DNA of 64,000 bases. Source: Comamonadaceae bacterium (lineage in GTDB: Bacteria; Pseudomonadota; Gammaproteobacteria; Burkholderiales; Burkholderiaceae_C). Positions 1 through 8,326 of this stretch are shown one piece after another. The stretch's first letter is position 1; every line of letters begins with the position of its first letter. The DNA is taken from the NCBI GenBank assembly GCA_947372865.1, contig CANBVJ010000004.1, forward strand, positions 1 to 64,000, written 5' to 3'. A program made the position numbers and the translations under genes. The notes under the pieces were generated by a model. That model made no database searches, was not told the origin of the DNA, and worked only from the letters and a program-made list of their open reading frames with translations.

Positions 1-2
1 GC

Positions 3-314
3 GCCTCCACCACCGCACTGCCCACCACCGGCGTGGGACAGGCCACCATCTCCGCCTCTGCCGGATCCCTGGCCTCCTCCAACTACAGCTTTGGCACCCT
101 GGTCGATGCCTCCCTCTCCATCACCAAGGCACAAGCTGGAGCCATAGCAGTAGAGCCAATATTGCCTATCGTAGTTACAAATCAAACTCTTATGCAACAG
201 CAAAAGAACGTGACATCAGCGGTTACTTCATTGATATCCAGTGTTAACCAAAGGTCACTGCAAATTGATGAACAAAAAAATGTGGATCCGAACTTGGATC
301 TTGCCAATCAGTAA
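3..314 (+). CDS. C-terminal end of a large two-partner-secretion exoprotein (TpsA, MBG-domain type), partial
   Basis: The reading frame is open from base 3 of the window to a TAA at 312-314, so the gene starts upstream. The first part (Thr/Ser/Ala-rich, with a short NYSFGTLVDASLSITKA-like stretch) resembles the end of an MBG-type repeat found in filamentous-haemagglutinin-like adhesins. The last 50 residues are a Gln/Asn-rich tail without recognisable domain. A TpsB transporter gene follows 46 bp downstream, which supports a secreted TpsA. Base composition falls from GC-rich to AT-rich within this fragment. Most of the protein, including the secretion domain, is outside the window, so size and function cannot be read here. 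Confidence 0.7.
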   Translation, partial: ASTTALPTTGVGQATISASAGSLASSNYSFGTLVDASLSITKAQAGAIAVEPILPIVVTNQTLMQQQKNVTSAVTSLISSVNQRSLQIDEQKNVDPNLDLANQ

Positions 315-360
315 TATGAGTAATGCACGCTCCCACCCAAATATAAGAAAGAATTAATTC

Positions 361-2085
361 GTGAAACAACCTCGAGCCGCTTTGTGTGAAATAAAAATAC
401 TGGTAATTGCGCTGGTATTCGGGGTTACTTTATTCGCAGCGCCTTCAGTTCGGGCGGCGGCACTTGGCCTGCCTGACGCAGGAACATTGCTTCAACAGAT
501 TCAATCCACAATGACAACTAGGCCCTCGCCCGATGCGACGAACTTAACTATCGAGCAGCCTAACCCTAAGAGTGGCAGCGTGCCCCAAAGCGATGCTTTC
601 TTGGTCCAACGCATTCGCATTACCCGTAACACCATGTTCGACACGGCGCTGCTGCATGGCCTGGTTGTGGACGGTGAAGGGCAAAGCCTAACTTTGCAAC
701 AATTAGGGGACCTGGCTGCACGCATCACTATTTACTACCAGGGCCATGGCTACCCGCTCGCAAGGGCCATCATCCCAGCGCAAAGCGTTTTGGAAGGAGT
801 TGTGGTGATAGAGGTAATTGAACCGCACTACGGCCAAATTTTGCTCGACAACCACAGCCAGGTACCCGACACATTGCTGAAGATGACGCTTCAGGGCCTA
901 GAACCTGGATTCGTCATCGAACAAGTCCAACTAGACCAGGTATTGCTATTGCTATCTGATATTCCGGGCACTGTGGTGAATGCCAGTTTTAAGGCGAGTA
1001 GCGTCAATGCAAGCAGTGATCTTTCGGTGGATGTACTGCCCAGCGAATCTGCCATTGGCAACATTACACTGGATAACCATGGCGGCGCATTCACCGGCAT
1101 CGAGCAACTAGGTACAAACCTCACACTGAACAACCCCTTGCATCAGGGCGACTCGCTGACATTAGACCTGCTCACATCCGGAGCAGGACTTCAGTATGGA
1201 CGGCTGGAATATGAATTTTTATTAAATGGTATTGGCACACGCCTTGGAAGTACTTATTCAAGTTTGCACTGCACCGTGGGTGGCGCGCTGGTAGATGCAA
1301 AAGCAGAATGCAATGCAGACACACTCAGCCTATGGGTCAAGCATCCAATAATAAGAAGTCGAAGTATCAACCTGCGCAGTCATATTCAATTCGACCAGCT
1401 ATTACTAAAGGACCATATCAACTCCGAATTACTACCTACACAAACGGATCGTCACCTTGATAATTGGACTGCTAATTTGTACGGCGATGTGCAAAATTTC
1501 TTGGGTGAAGGTAGTATAAATAGCTGGAGCGTGGGACTGACAATGGGTCAAGTAAGCTTTGATAATTTATCCGCGCAGGAGCATGACGCAGACACTGCAC
1601 AAACTCTGGGCAACTTCATTAAGTGGAGTGCCGACCTGAATCTCCAACAAAGCCTGGGGCCATCTTTAGACGTGATCATCGCGATCAAGGCGCAGAGGGC
1701 AAACAAAAACTTGGATGCCTCACAAAAAATCAGCGTCGGTGGTCCGCATGCTGTACGCGCGTATGACACCAGCGCGCTAAGTGGTGACGAAGGCTACTTG
1801 ATGAAAATCGACTTCAGGCAGTTGCTAGGATCTGCATGGGGTGGACGGTGGCACGGGGTCGCATTCATCGACGCCGCCAGCGTCACCGTGAACCAAAAGC
1901 CGTGGCCTACTTCAAGTGGTGACAACATCAACCACATCATAGGAGCTGGCTTGGGCCTATCTTTCACAAGACCCAAACAATGGCAAGCCACGGCGTCTGT
2001 GGCCGCTCCACTTGGGAATAAGCCAACACGGATTGGCTCCGGCGAGCCACCTAGAGCATGGCTAAATATTGCACGGTATTTTTGA
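361..2085 (+). CDS. TpsB outer-membrane transporter, ShlB/FhaC/HecB family
   Basis: A 574-residue outer-membrane pore of a type Vb (two-partner) system, expected to export the exoprotein encoded just upstream. Residues 1-33 form a signal peptide (hydrophobic core, then APSVRAA). About 77-155 is the POTRA region (DAFLVQRIRITRNTMFD... then YYQGHGYPLARA), and roughly 220-574 a beta-barrel ending in the terminal Phe (IARYF) typical of outer-membrane proteins. The start is GTG. Length fits the family (about 550-590). The gene is more AT-rich than the genes after 2.4 kb, which hints at horizontal origin of the pair. TpsA-before-TpsB order is less common than TpsB-first. Confidence 0.88.
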   Translation: MKQPRAALCEIKILVIALVFGVTLFAAPSVRAAALGLPDAGTLLQQIQSTMTTRPSPDATNLTIEQPNPKSGSVPQSDAFLVQRIRITRNTMFDTALLHGLVVDGEGQSLTLQQLGDLAARITIYYQGHGYPLARAIIPAQSVLEGVVVIEVIEPHYGQILLDNHSQVPDTLLKMTLQGLEPGFVIEQVQLDQVLLLLSDIPGTVVNASFKASSVNASSDLSVDVLPSESAIGNITLDNHGGAFTGIEQLGTNLTLNNPLHQGDSLTLDLLTSGAGLQYGRLEYEFLLNGIGTRLGSTYSSLHCTVGGALVDAKAECNADTLSLWVKHPIIRSRSINLRSHIQFDQLLLKDHINSELLPTQTDRHLDNWTANLYGDVQNFLGEGSINSWSVGLTMGQVSFDNLSAQEHDADTAQTLGNFIKWSADLNLQQSLGPSLDVIIAIKAQRANKNLDASQKISVGGPHAVRAYDTSALSGDEGYLMKIDFRQLLGSAWGGRWHGVAFIDAASVTVNQKPWPTSSGDNINHIIGAGLGLSFTRPKQWQATASVAAPLGNKPTRIGSGEPPRAWLNIARYF

Positions 2086-2394
2086 ACCTCTTCGGTAATC
2101 CCCCCAATTTTCAATCTACCTAAAAGTAGAACAGTTGTGCAGACTTGGACAAATACGTGGGACTGCTTTTGAGAAATCGTCAAAGCTCTTTAGGTATGCA
2201 GGAACGGGAGCAACCGCTGCATCACCGCCACCGAGGGCGGCGCGTCAACCATCCGCAATGGGTCGCAACCTGCCCTTGATCGCCAAGCCGCACCGCTGAA
2301 CAGTAGACCCAAAGGCAAAACCGGTCGAGTATCCGATGCAAGGCATTAGACTCCCGCCGGTACAAATTCCCATTGGCTGAAAGACACCTTGCAC
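2086..2394. other. Intergenic region after tpsB, no gene seen
   Basis: About 310 bases without a convincing reading frame on either strand. It contains the compositional step from the AT-rich tps genes to the GC-rich remainder. A weak GC inverted repeat near 2233-2250 has no T tract, so I do not call a terminator. A promoter for the small exported protein at 2395 is probably here but not obvious. Confidence 0.5.
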
Positions 2395-2766
2395 ATGAAG
2401 AAATTTCTTCTCGCAGCGCTTATCTTGCTCGCCAGCAGCGCGCACGCTGACTGGGTCAAGATGGGAGACACCGATGAGGGCAGCTTCTATATTGACCCCG
2501 CCTCCGTATTGCGGGACGGGCATGTGCGCCAGGTATGGGAATTGACCGATTTGAAGCAGCGCGATGAAGGCGGCGAGTTGTCGCGGCGCACCCGGGTGCA
2601 ATACGACTGCCAACGAGGCAGCACCCAGGTGCTTTCGATAAGCACCCATTGGGAGCCCATGGCTGCGGGTAAAGCATTGCTGTCGATCGCCCGTGAAGGT
2701 TTGTGGAAAGAAGTGCCGCCCGAGACGCCGTATGCAAAGGCCTTCCATTTGCTCTGTGCGCAATAG
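2395..2766 (+). CDS. Small exported protein, surface-adhesin E-like domain
   Basis: A 123-residue protein with a clear signal peptide (MKKFLLAALILLASSAHA, cleavage before DWVKMG). The mature part (about 105 residues) has the layout W-x-K..., a YIDP turn, a basic/aromatic strand (VWELTDLK) and two cysteines (YDCQRG near 75-80 and LLCAQ at the end) that could form a disulphide. This matches from memory the small SAPEp/adhesin-E-like domain common in Burkholderiales, of unknown role. I chose ATG 2395 over a TTG two codons upstream because MKKFLL is a normal signal-peptide start. It stands alone between tpsB and a GST gene. Confidence 0.7.
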   Translation: MKKFLLAALILLASSAHADWVKMGDTDEGSFYIDPASVLRDGHVRQVWELTDLKQRDEGGELSRRTRVQYDCQRGSTQVLSISTHWEPMAAGKALLSIAREGLWKEVPPETPYAKAFHLLCAQ

Positions 2767-2811
2767 GCACAGCGACTTGCGTGCGCACAATGCCTTTGGC
2801 CTGAAACTCAA

Positions 2812-3489
2812 ATGACGACTGATAAAGTACATCCGTCAACTCCCCTGCCCGTCCTGTATTCCTTTCGGCGCTGCCCCTACGCCATGCGTGCGCGCCTGGC
2901 CTTGCGGGTGGCCGCTCAGGCGGTGGAGCACCGCGAAATCGAACTCAAACACAAGCCCGCCGCCATGCTGCAAGTCTCGCCCAAAGGCACAGTGCCGGTG
3001 CTGGTACTGGCGGGCGGCGGCGTGCTGGAGCAAAGCCTGGACATCATGCGCTGGGCCTTGGAGCGCCACGACCCCGAGGCTTGGCTGCCCACAGATGCGG
3101 CGCGCCACCAAGACGCCTGGGCGCTGATTGCGCAAAACGATGGCGAATTCAAATTTCATCTGGATCGCTACAAGTACCCGCACCGCTACGACCTTTCCGA
3201 CGGCGTGGCGCACCGTGCCCAAGCTTCTGTATTTCTGGAGGCTTTGGCGCTGCGCCTTATGGCAAACGCATATCTGAGCGGCCCGCGCTTTGGCATCGCC
3301 GACGCCGCCATCCTGCCTTTTGTGCGGCAGTTCGCGCATACCGACAAAGCCTGGTTTGCGCAACAAGACTGGCCCGCACTGGCGCAGTGGCTGGCCGCTT
3401 TTGAAGCGTCTGCGGCTTTTGCGCAGTTGATGGAAAAACACCCGGTCTGGCCAGGTGTTACTGAGGGCTTGGCGCCTGGGGCGCTTTAG
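2812..3489 (+). CDS. Glutathione S-transferase family protein
   Basis: 225 residues with a thioredoxin-fold N-terminal domain. The CPYA motif (FRRCPYAMRARLAL, about 20-33) gives a glutaredoxin-like catalytic Cys, as in omega/beta-type GSTs. KGTVPVLVL supplies the cis-Pro and LEQSLDIMRW the glutathione gamma-Glu contact. An all-helical C-terminal domain follows, with FGIADAAILPF as the usual N-capping motif. Likely cytoplasmic and glutathione-dependent (thiol transfer or dehydroascorbate-type chemistry rather than classical conjugation, because the catalytic residue is Cys). It converges on the nitronate monooxygenase gene with only 18 bases between them and no visible terminator. The substrate is unknown. 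Confidence 0.85.
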   Translation: MTTDKVHPSTPLPVLYSFRRCPYAMRARLALRVAAQAVEHREIELKHKPAAMLQVSPKGTVPVLVLAGGGVLEQSLDIMRWALERHDPEAWLPTDAARHQDAWALIAQNDGEFKFHLDRYKYPHRYDLSDGVAHRAQASVFLEALALRLMANAYLSGPRFGIADAAILPFVRQFAHTDKAWFAQQDWPALAQWLAAFEASAAFAQLMEKHPVWPGVTEGLAPGAL

Positions 3490-3507
3490 CTTTCGGTTAG
3501 CCGCCGT

Positions 3508-4458
3508 TCAGGCGATCCGTTCCTTGGCGTCCGCGTACTGGCGTTTGAGCTGGGCTACAAAGTCGGCGGTCGATTGCACCTCGTGGATGGCGCCAATGCC
3601 CTGACCGCAACCCCAAATGTCTTTCCAGGCTTTGGTTTTGTCGCCGCCAAAGTTCATCTTGCTGGGGTCGCTCTCGGGCAAGTTGGCCGGGTCCATGCCA
3701 GCGTTGCGGATGCTGGGCGCCAGGTAGTTGCCGTGCACGCCGGTGAACAAATTGCTGTACACGATGTCATCCGAGTCGCTGTCCACAATGCTTTGCTTGT
3801 AGGCCTCGGCGGCACGCGCCTCGTCGGTGGCAATAAAGGCCGATCCGATGTAGGCAAAGTCTGCGCCCATGGCCTGGGCCGCCAGCACCGCGTCACCCGT
3901 GGCGATAGAGCCACTCAAGGCCAAGGGGCCGTCAAACCACTGGCGAATTTCCTGGATCAGGGCAAACGGGCTTTTCAGGCCGGCGTGGCCACCGGCGCCT
4001 GCAGCCACGGCGATCAGGCCGTCGGCGCCTTTTTCAATCGCCTTGTGCGCGTGCTTGTTGTTGATCACGTCGTGCAGCACCACACCGCCGTACGAGTGCG
4101 CTGCGGCGTTGATGTCTTCGCGCGCGCCCAGGCTGGTGATGATGATGGGCACCTTGTACTTGACGCACATGGCCATGTCGTGGTCCAGGCGGTCGTTGCT
4201 CTTGTGCACGATCTGGTTGATGGCATAGGGCGCTGCTGGCGCATCGGGGTGGGCCAGGTTGTAGGCGGCCAGCGTCTCGGTGATTTCGATCAGCCATTCT
4301 TCGAGTTGCTCGGCCGGGCGGGCGTTGAGCGCGGGCATAGAGCCCACCACGCCAGCAATGCACTGGGCAATCACCAGTTTGGGCGTGCTGATGATGAACA
4401 GCGGCGAGCCGATCACCGGGAAAGGCAGGTTTGCCAGGGCGGCAGGAAGTTTGGACAT
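3508..4458 (-). CDS. Nitronate monooxygenase (2-nitropropane dioxygenase family)
   Basis: 316-residue FMN-dependent TIM-barrel enzyme. The visible family marks are the N-terminal PVIGSPLFIISTPKLVIA segment, the Gly-rich stretch AAGAGGHAGLKSP (about 150-163) with its catalytic-region His, and the phosphate-binding LSGSIATGDAV / MGADFAYIGSAF loops. The family oxidises alkyl nitronates; some members have unrelated roles. It is the last gene of a leftward run etfB-etfA-acyl-CoA dehydrogenase-NMO, 24 bases after the dehydrogenase, so it is probably co-transcribed with it. The link to fatty-acid oxidation is by position only. ATG start, normal length. Confidence 0.88.
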   Translation of the reverse strand: MSKLPAALANLPFPVIGSPLFIISTPKLVIAQCIAGVVGSMPALNARPAEQLEEWLIEITETLAAYNLAHPDAPAAPYAINQIVHKSNDRLDHDMAMCVKYKVPIIITSLGAREDINAAAHSYGGVVLHDVINNKHAHKAIEKGADGLIAVAAGAGGHAGLKSPFALIQEIRQWFDGPLALSGSIATGDAVLAAQAMGADFAYIGSAFIATDEARAAEAYKQSIVDSDSDDIVYSNLFTGVHGNYLAPSIRNAGMDPANLPESDPSKMNFGGDKTKAWKDIWGCGQGIGAIHEVQSTADFVAQLKRQYADAKERIA

Positions 4459-4482
4459 AGGCTGCTAATTAAAAAGGTGAAA

Positions 4483-6273
4483 TTAAAACGCTTCGAGCGC
4501 CAGCGCGGTGACGCTGTCTGCGCCTTCGACAATGCTGTCGCGCAGGCCCTGGGCCTTGGTCAGGATGTGGTCGGCGTAAAAACGCGCGGTCACCACCTTG
4601 GCCTGCATGAAGGCAGCTTCTTTGCCCTCGGCCAGCGCCTTTTGTGCCACCAGCAAGGCGCGCCCCATTTGCCAGCCAGCCATCACATTGCCGGCAAGCA
4701 TCAGGTAGGGCACGCTGCCCGAAAACACGGCGTTGGGGCTGGCCTTGGTGTTACCGGCCACAAAGTCAATCACTTCCACCAGCGCGGCACGGGCCGCGTC
4801 CAGGCGCTGGGCCACGGCCAGGGCGTCAGGCGAGCCGCTGGCGCGCAGCTCAGCCACGGTCACAGAAATTTGCGCAGTAATCGCCTTGGCCGCCTGGCCG
4901 CCGTCGCGCGAGGTTTTGCGCCCCACCAGGTCATTGGCCTGGATGGCGGTCGTGCCTTCGTAAATCGTCAAAATCTTGGCGTCGCGGTAGTACTGGGCCA
5001 CGCCGGTTTCCTCGATAAAGCCCATGCCGCCGTGCACTTGCACCGCCATGGAGGTGACTTCCAGGCTCATCTCGGTGCTAAAGCCCTTGATCAGCGGCAC
5101 CATGAATTCATAAAAGGTTTGGTGCTCTTTGCGGGCCTGGGCGTCTGGGTGGTGGTGGGCCACGTCAAAGGCGGATGCGGCCACGCTGGCAAGCGCGCGG
5201 CAGCCCTGCACATAAGCGCGCATGGTCATGAGCATGCGGCGCACGTCGGGGTGGTGGATGATGGGCGCGCTGGTGTTCATGGAACCATCGACCGGGCGGC
5301 TTTGCACTCGGTCGCGCGCAAAGCTGGCTGCCTTTTGGTAGGCGCGCTCGGCAATCGCAATGCCCTGCACGCCCACGCCATAGCGGGCGGCGTTCATCAT
5401 GATGAACATGTATTCCAGGCCGCGGTTTTCCTGGCCCACCAAATAGCCCACCGCACCACCGTGGTCGCCGTACTGCAAAACAGCCGTGGCGCTGGCCTTG
5501 ATGCCCATCTTGTGTTCGATGCTCACGCAATGCACGTCGTTGCGCGCACCCAGCGAACCGTCGGCCTTGACCATGAACTTGGGCACCACAAACAGGCTGA
5601 TGCCCTTGACGCCCTCAGGCGCGCCTTGCACCCGGGCCAGCACCAGATGGACGATGTTGTCGGCCATGTCGTGCTCACCCCAGGTGATGTAAATCTTGGT
5701 GCCAAACACCTTGTAGGTGCCGTCGGGCTGGGGCTCGGCGCGGGTGCGCACCATGGCCAGGTCGCTGCCGGCCTGGGGCTCGGTCAGGTTCATGGTGCCG
5801 GTCCATTCGCCACTAATGAGCTTTTCCAGGTAGGTGGCTTTGAGCTCGTCCGAGCCTGCGGTCAAGAGCGCCTCAATCGCGCCGTCGCTGAGCAAGGGGC
5901 ACAGCGCAAAGCTCATGTTGGCAGAGTTTTGCATTTCGCCACACACCGAACCGATGGTCTTGGGCAGGCCCTGGCCGCCGAAGGCTACCGGGTGTTGCAG
6001 GCCTTGCCAGCCGCCTTCGGCAAACTGCTTGAACGCGTCCTTGAAGCCCGGCGTGGCGGTCACCACGCCGTCTTTCCAGCTCGTGGGATTGATGTCGCCC
6101 GCCCAGTTCAGGGGTGAGAGCACGCCCTCGTTGAACTTGGCCGCCTCTTCGAGCACCGCCTGCGCCGTGTCCAAGTCGGCATCCTCAAAACCGGGCAATT
6201 GGGCAATCTGGTCGATGCGGGCCAGGTGCTCGATGTTGAACAGCATGTCTTTGACGGGTGCGATGTAGCTCAT
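4483..6273 (-). CDS. Acyl-CoA dehydrogenase, long form with C-terminal extension (DmdC-like family)
   Basis: 596 residues, longer than the usual 380-400 because of an N-terminal extension (MSYIAPVKDMLFN...) and a C-terminal extra domain, the layout of the 590-600-residue subfamily that includes DmdC-type methylmercaptopropionyl-CoA dehydrogenases. Visible marks: MNLTEPQAGSDL (flavin/substrate loop), ITWGEHDMADNIVHL, and MAVQVHGGMGFIEETGVAQYYRDAKILTIYEGTT, the classic C-terminal FAD-binding signature. It should oxidise an acyl-CoA and pass electrons to EtfAB, encoded directly upstream. SD GGAAG lies 8 bases before the ATG. A terminator separates it from etfA, so it probably has partly independent expression. 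Substrate length cannot be read. Confidence 0.9.
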   Translation of the reverse strand: MSYIAPVKDMLFNIEHLARIDQIAQLPGFEDADLDTAQAVLEEAAKFNEGVLSPLNWAGDINPTSWKDGVVTATPGFKDAFKQFAEGGWQGLQHPVAFGGQGLPKTIGSVCGEMQNSANMSFALCPLLSDGAIEALLTAGSDELKATYLEKLISGEWTGTMNLTEPQAGSDLAMVRTRAEPQPDGTYKVFGTKIYITWGEHDMADNIVHLVLARVQGAPEGVKGISLFVVPKFMVKADGSLGARNDVHCVSIEHKMGIKASATAVLQYGDHGGAVGYLVGQENRGLEYMFIMMNAARYGVGVQGIAIAERAYQKAASFARDRVQSRPVDGSMNTSAPIIHHPDVRRMLMTMRAYVQGCRALASVAASAFDVAHHHPDAQARKEHQTFYEFMVPLIKGFSTEMSLEVTSMAVQVHGGMGFIEETGVAQYYRDAKILTIYEGTTAIQANDLVGRKTSRDGGQAAKAITAQISVTVAELRASGSPDALAVAQRLDAARAALVEVIDFVAGNTKASPNAVFSGSVPYLMLAGNVMAGWQMGRALLVAQKALAEGKEAAFMQAKVVTARFYADHILTKAQGLRDSIVEGADSVTALALEAF

Positions 6274-6334
6274 GGCGGACTTCCAAAAAGAGACGAAAAA
6301 AAGAGGGTTGAACCCAACAAGCCAAATGCAGGCG

Positions 6335-6360
6335 AAAAAAAAGGCACCGCGCGCGGTGCC
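6335..6360 (-). terminator. Rho-independent terminator after etfA
   Basis: Reading the minus strand, GGCACCGCGCGCGGTGCC (6360 to 6343) is a perfect 18-base palindrome, followed directly by eight T residues (6342-6335). It begins 14 bases after the etfA stop and lies upstream of the acyl-CoA dehydrogenase start. It should end or attenuate the etfBA transcript. Confidence 0.88.
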
Positions 6361-6373
6361 TCGGCCTGCCAGA

Positions 6374-7306
6374 TTACAGGGCGGCTACAAGCTCGGGCAC
6401 GGCCACGAACAAGTCCGCTTCGAGGCCGTAGTCGGCCACGCTGAAAATCGGGGCTTCGCCGTCTTTGTTGATGGCGACGATGACCTTGCTGTCCTTCATG
6501 CCGGCCAAATGCTGGATGGCGCCGCTGATGCCGCAGGCCACGTACAACTGGGGCGCCACAATCTTGCCGGTTTGGCCGACCTGCCAGTCATTGGGCGCGT
6601 AGCCCGCGTCCACCGCAGCGCGGCTCGCACCCATGGCCGCACCGAGCTTGTCGGCCAGCGGGGTCATGATTTCCATGAACTTTTCGCTCGAACCCAGGGC
6701 GCGTCCACCAGAGACGATGATCTTGGCGGCGGTCAACTCGGGGCGGTCGTTGCGGGCAATCTCCGAACCCAAAAAGTGCACGTCGGCGCTGGCGCCAGCG
6801 GCCGCTGGCGTGTCCACGCTGGCGCTGCCGCCGGTGCTGGGCGCGGCGTCAAAGCCGGTGGTGCGCACGGTGATGACCTTGATCGCGTCGGTGCTTTGCA
6901 CAGTGGCAATGGCGTTACCTGCGTAGATGGGGCGCTCAAAGGTGTCGGGGCTGTCCACCTTGGTGATGTCGGAGACTTGCGCCACGTCGAGCTTGGCGGC
7001 CACGCGCGGAGCAATGTTCTTGCCAAAGGCGGTGGCGGGGAACAACAGGTGGCTGTAGGCGCTGGCCATGGCCACCACCTGGGCGCCCACGTTTTCGGCC
7101 AGTCCGTGGGCAAGACCTTCGCCCTCCACGTGGATGACCTTGGCTACGCCTGCGATCTGGGCGGCAGCCGCAGCAGCGGCACCGGCGTTGTGGCCGGCCA
7201 CCAGCACGTGCACATCTCCGCCACATTGGATGGCTGCGGTGATGGTGTTCAGGGTCGAGGGCTTGATGCTGCTGTTGTCGTGTTCAGCGATGACGAGAGA
7301 ACTCAT
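6374..7306 (-). CDS. etfA: Electron transfer flavoprotein alpha subunit
   Basis: 310 residues. With EtfB it forms the soluble FAD/AMP heterodimer that carries electrons from acyl-CoA dehydrogenases to ETF:ubiquinone oxidoreductase. The C-terminal FAD domain is clear: [50 protein letters not shown] and a final [19 protein letters not shown], all hallmarks of EtfA. It lies 47 bases after etfB and is followed by a strong terminator. ATG start, typical length, no anomalies. Confidence 0.96.
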   Translation of the reverse strand: MSSLVIAEHDNSSIKPSTLNTITAAIQCGGDVHVLVAGHNAGAAAAAAAQIAGVAKVIHVEGEGLAHGLAENVGAQVVAMASAYSHLLFPATAFGKNIAPRVAAKLDVAQVSDITKVDSPDTFERPIYAGNAIATVQSTDAIKVITVRTTGFDAAPSTGGSASVDTPAAAGASADVHFLGSEIARNDRPELTAAKIIVSGGRALGSSEKFMEIMTPLADKLGAAMGASRAAVDAGYAPNDWQVGQTGKIVAPQLYVACGISGAIQHLAGMKDSKVIVAINKDGEAPIFSVADYGLEADLFVAVPELVAAL

Positions 7307-7353
7307 GGAAATGTCCTTTGAATCAAGAGAGGGACGGCAATGCGTCGCGGTAT

Positions 7354-8103
7354 TTAGATGACCTTGGCTTCGTTGCGCAGCTTGTCCACCAGTGTGGCTA
7401 CGTCAGCCACCTTGATGCCGGCGCTGCGGGCGGCGGGCTCCACCACTTTGAGGGTCTTGATGCGCGGGGCAATGTCCACGCCCAGGTCGGCGGGGCTGAA
7501 GGTGTCGAGCTGCTTTTTCTTGGCCTTCATGATGTTGGGCAAGGTCACATAGCGGGGCTCGTTCAGGCGCAAATCGGTGGTGATGATGGCGGGCAGGCTC
7601 AGGCTCAGGGTCTCGGATCCGCCGTCCACTTCGCGCGTGACCTGGACCTTGCCGTCAGCCACTTCCACTTTGCTGGCGAAGGTGGCTTGGGGGCGGTCGC
7701 TCAGGGCGGCGAGCATCTGGCCGGTCTGGTTGCAATCGTCGTCAATGGCTTGTTTGCCCAAAATCACCAGGCCGGGTTGCTCTTTGTCCATCAGGGCTTT
7801 GAGCAGCTTGGCCACAGCCAGGGGCTGGAGTTCTTCGCTGGTTTCCACCAGGATGGCGCGGTCTGCGCCAATGGCCATGGCCGTGCGCAGGGTCTCGGAA
7901 CACTGGGCCACGCCGCAAGACACTGCGATCACCTCGGTGACCACGCCTTTTTCGCGCAGGCGCACTGCCTCTTCGATGGCGATTTCGTCAAACGGGTTCA
8001 TGCTCATCTTGACGTTGGCAATATCGACGCCGCTGCCGTCAGACTTGACGCGCACTTTGACGTTGTAATCAACCACGCGCTTGACCGGTACCAAAACTTT
8101 CAT
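7354..8103 (-). CDS. etfB: Electron transfer flavoprotein beta subunit
   Basis: 249 residues beginning [17 protein letters not shown], the family start. The AMP-binding region is visible as [14 protein letters not shown], and the ETF-beta signature as [14 protein letters not shown] near 190-205. I chose ATG 8103 rather than the GTG three codons upstream because GGAG lies 8 bases before the ATG but only one base before the GTG. First gene of the leftward etfBA pair. It partners EtfA and probably the long acyl-CoA dehydrogenase further downstream. Confidence 0.96.
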   Translation of the reverse strand: MKVLVPVKRVVDYNVKVRVKSDGSGVDIANVKMSMNPFDEIAIEEAVRLREKGVVTEVIAVSCGVAQCSETLRTAMAIGADRAILVETSEELQPLAVAKLLKALMDKEQPGLVILGKQAIDDDCNQTGQMLAALSDRPQATFASKVEVADGKVQVTREVDGGSETLSLSLPAIITTDLRLNEPRYVTLPNIMKAKKKQLDTFSPADLGVDIAPRIKTLKVVEPAARSAGIKVADVATLVDKLRNEAKVI

Positions 8104-8326
8104 ATCTACCACTCCAGAGAATAAAAAAAGGGCACTTCAACGCCGCAGGGGACCTTACGTGCACGTCAACTGGCGATTCTATGCGCCCACTTGCGTGCCC
8201 TAGCTTACAGGCCTTGCAGCACAAAAAAGAACGACCGTGCTTTTTTGATTGTAGCCGGGCGCACTGGGTAGCGCTAACCCTTCGGCGACCGGCCTTGTAG
8301 CGCGGGCGACAGGCGCCGCGCAGCCT

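Noticed and set aside
3574-6117. An 847-codon open frame on the plus strand opposite the nitronate monooxygenase and acyl-CoA dehydrogenase genes
   Set aside because: It is the antisense of two well-supported genes. Its product is a monotonous His/Gly/Ala/Val-rich chain typical of reversed GC-rich codons, with no domain.
8104-8112. GTG 8112 as the etfB start
   Set aside because: The GGAG ribosome-binding site would be only one base away; ATG 8103 has correct spacing and the family start MKVLVPVKR.
8218-8246. AGCAC/GTGCT hairpin with a T tract in the gap between etfB and the flavin monooxygenase gene
   Set aside because: The T tract follows the stem only on the plus strand, where no gene ends. 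On the minus strand the Ts fall in the loop. The stem is just 5 bases.
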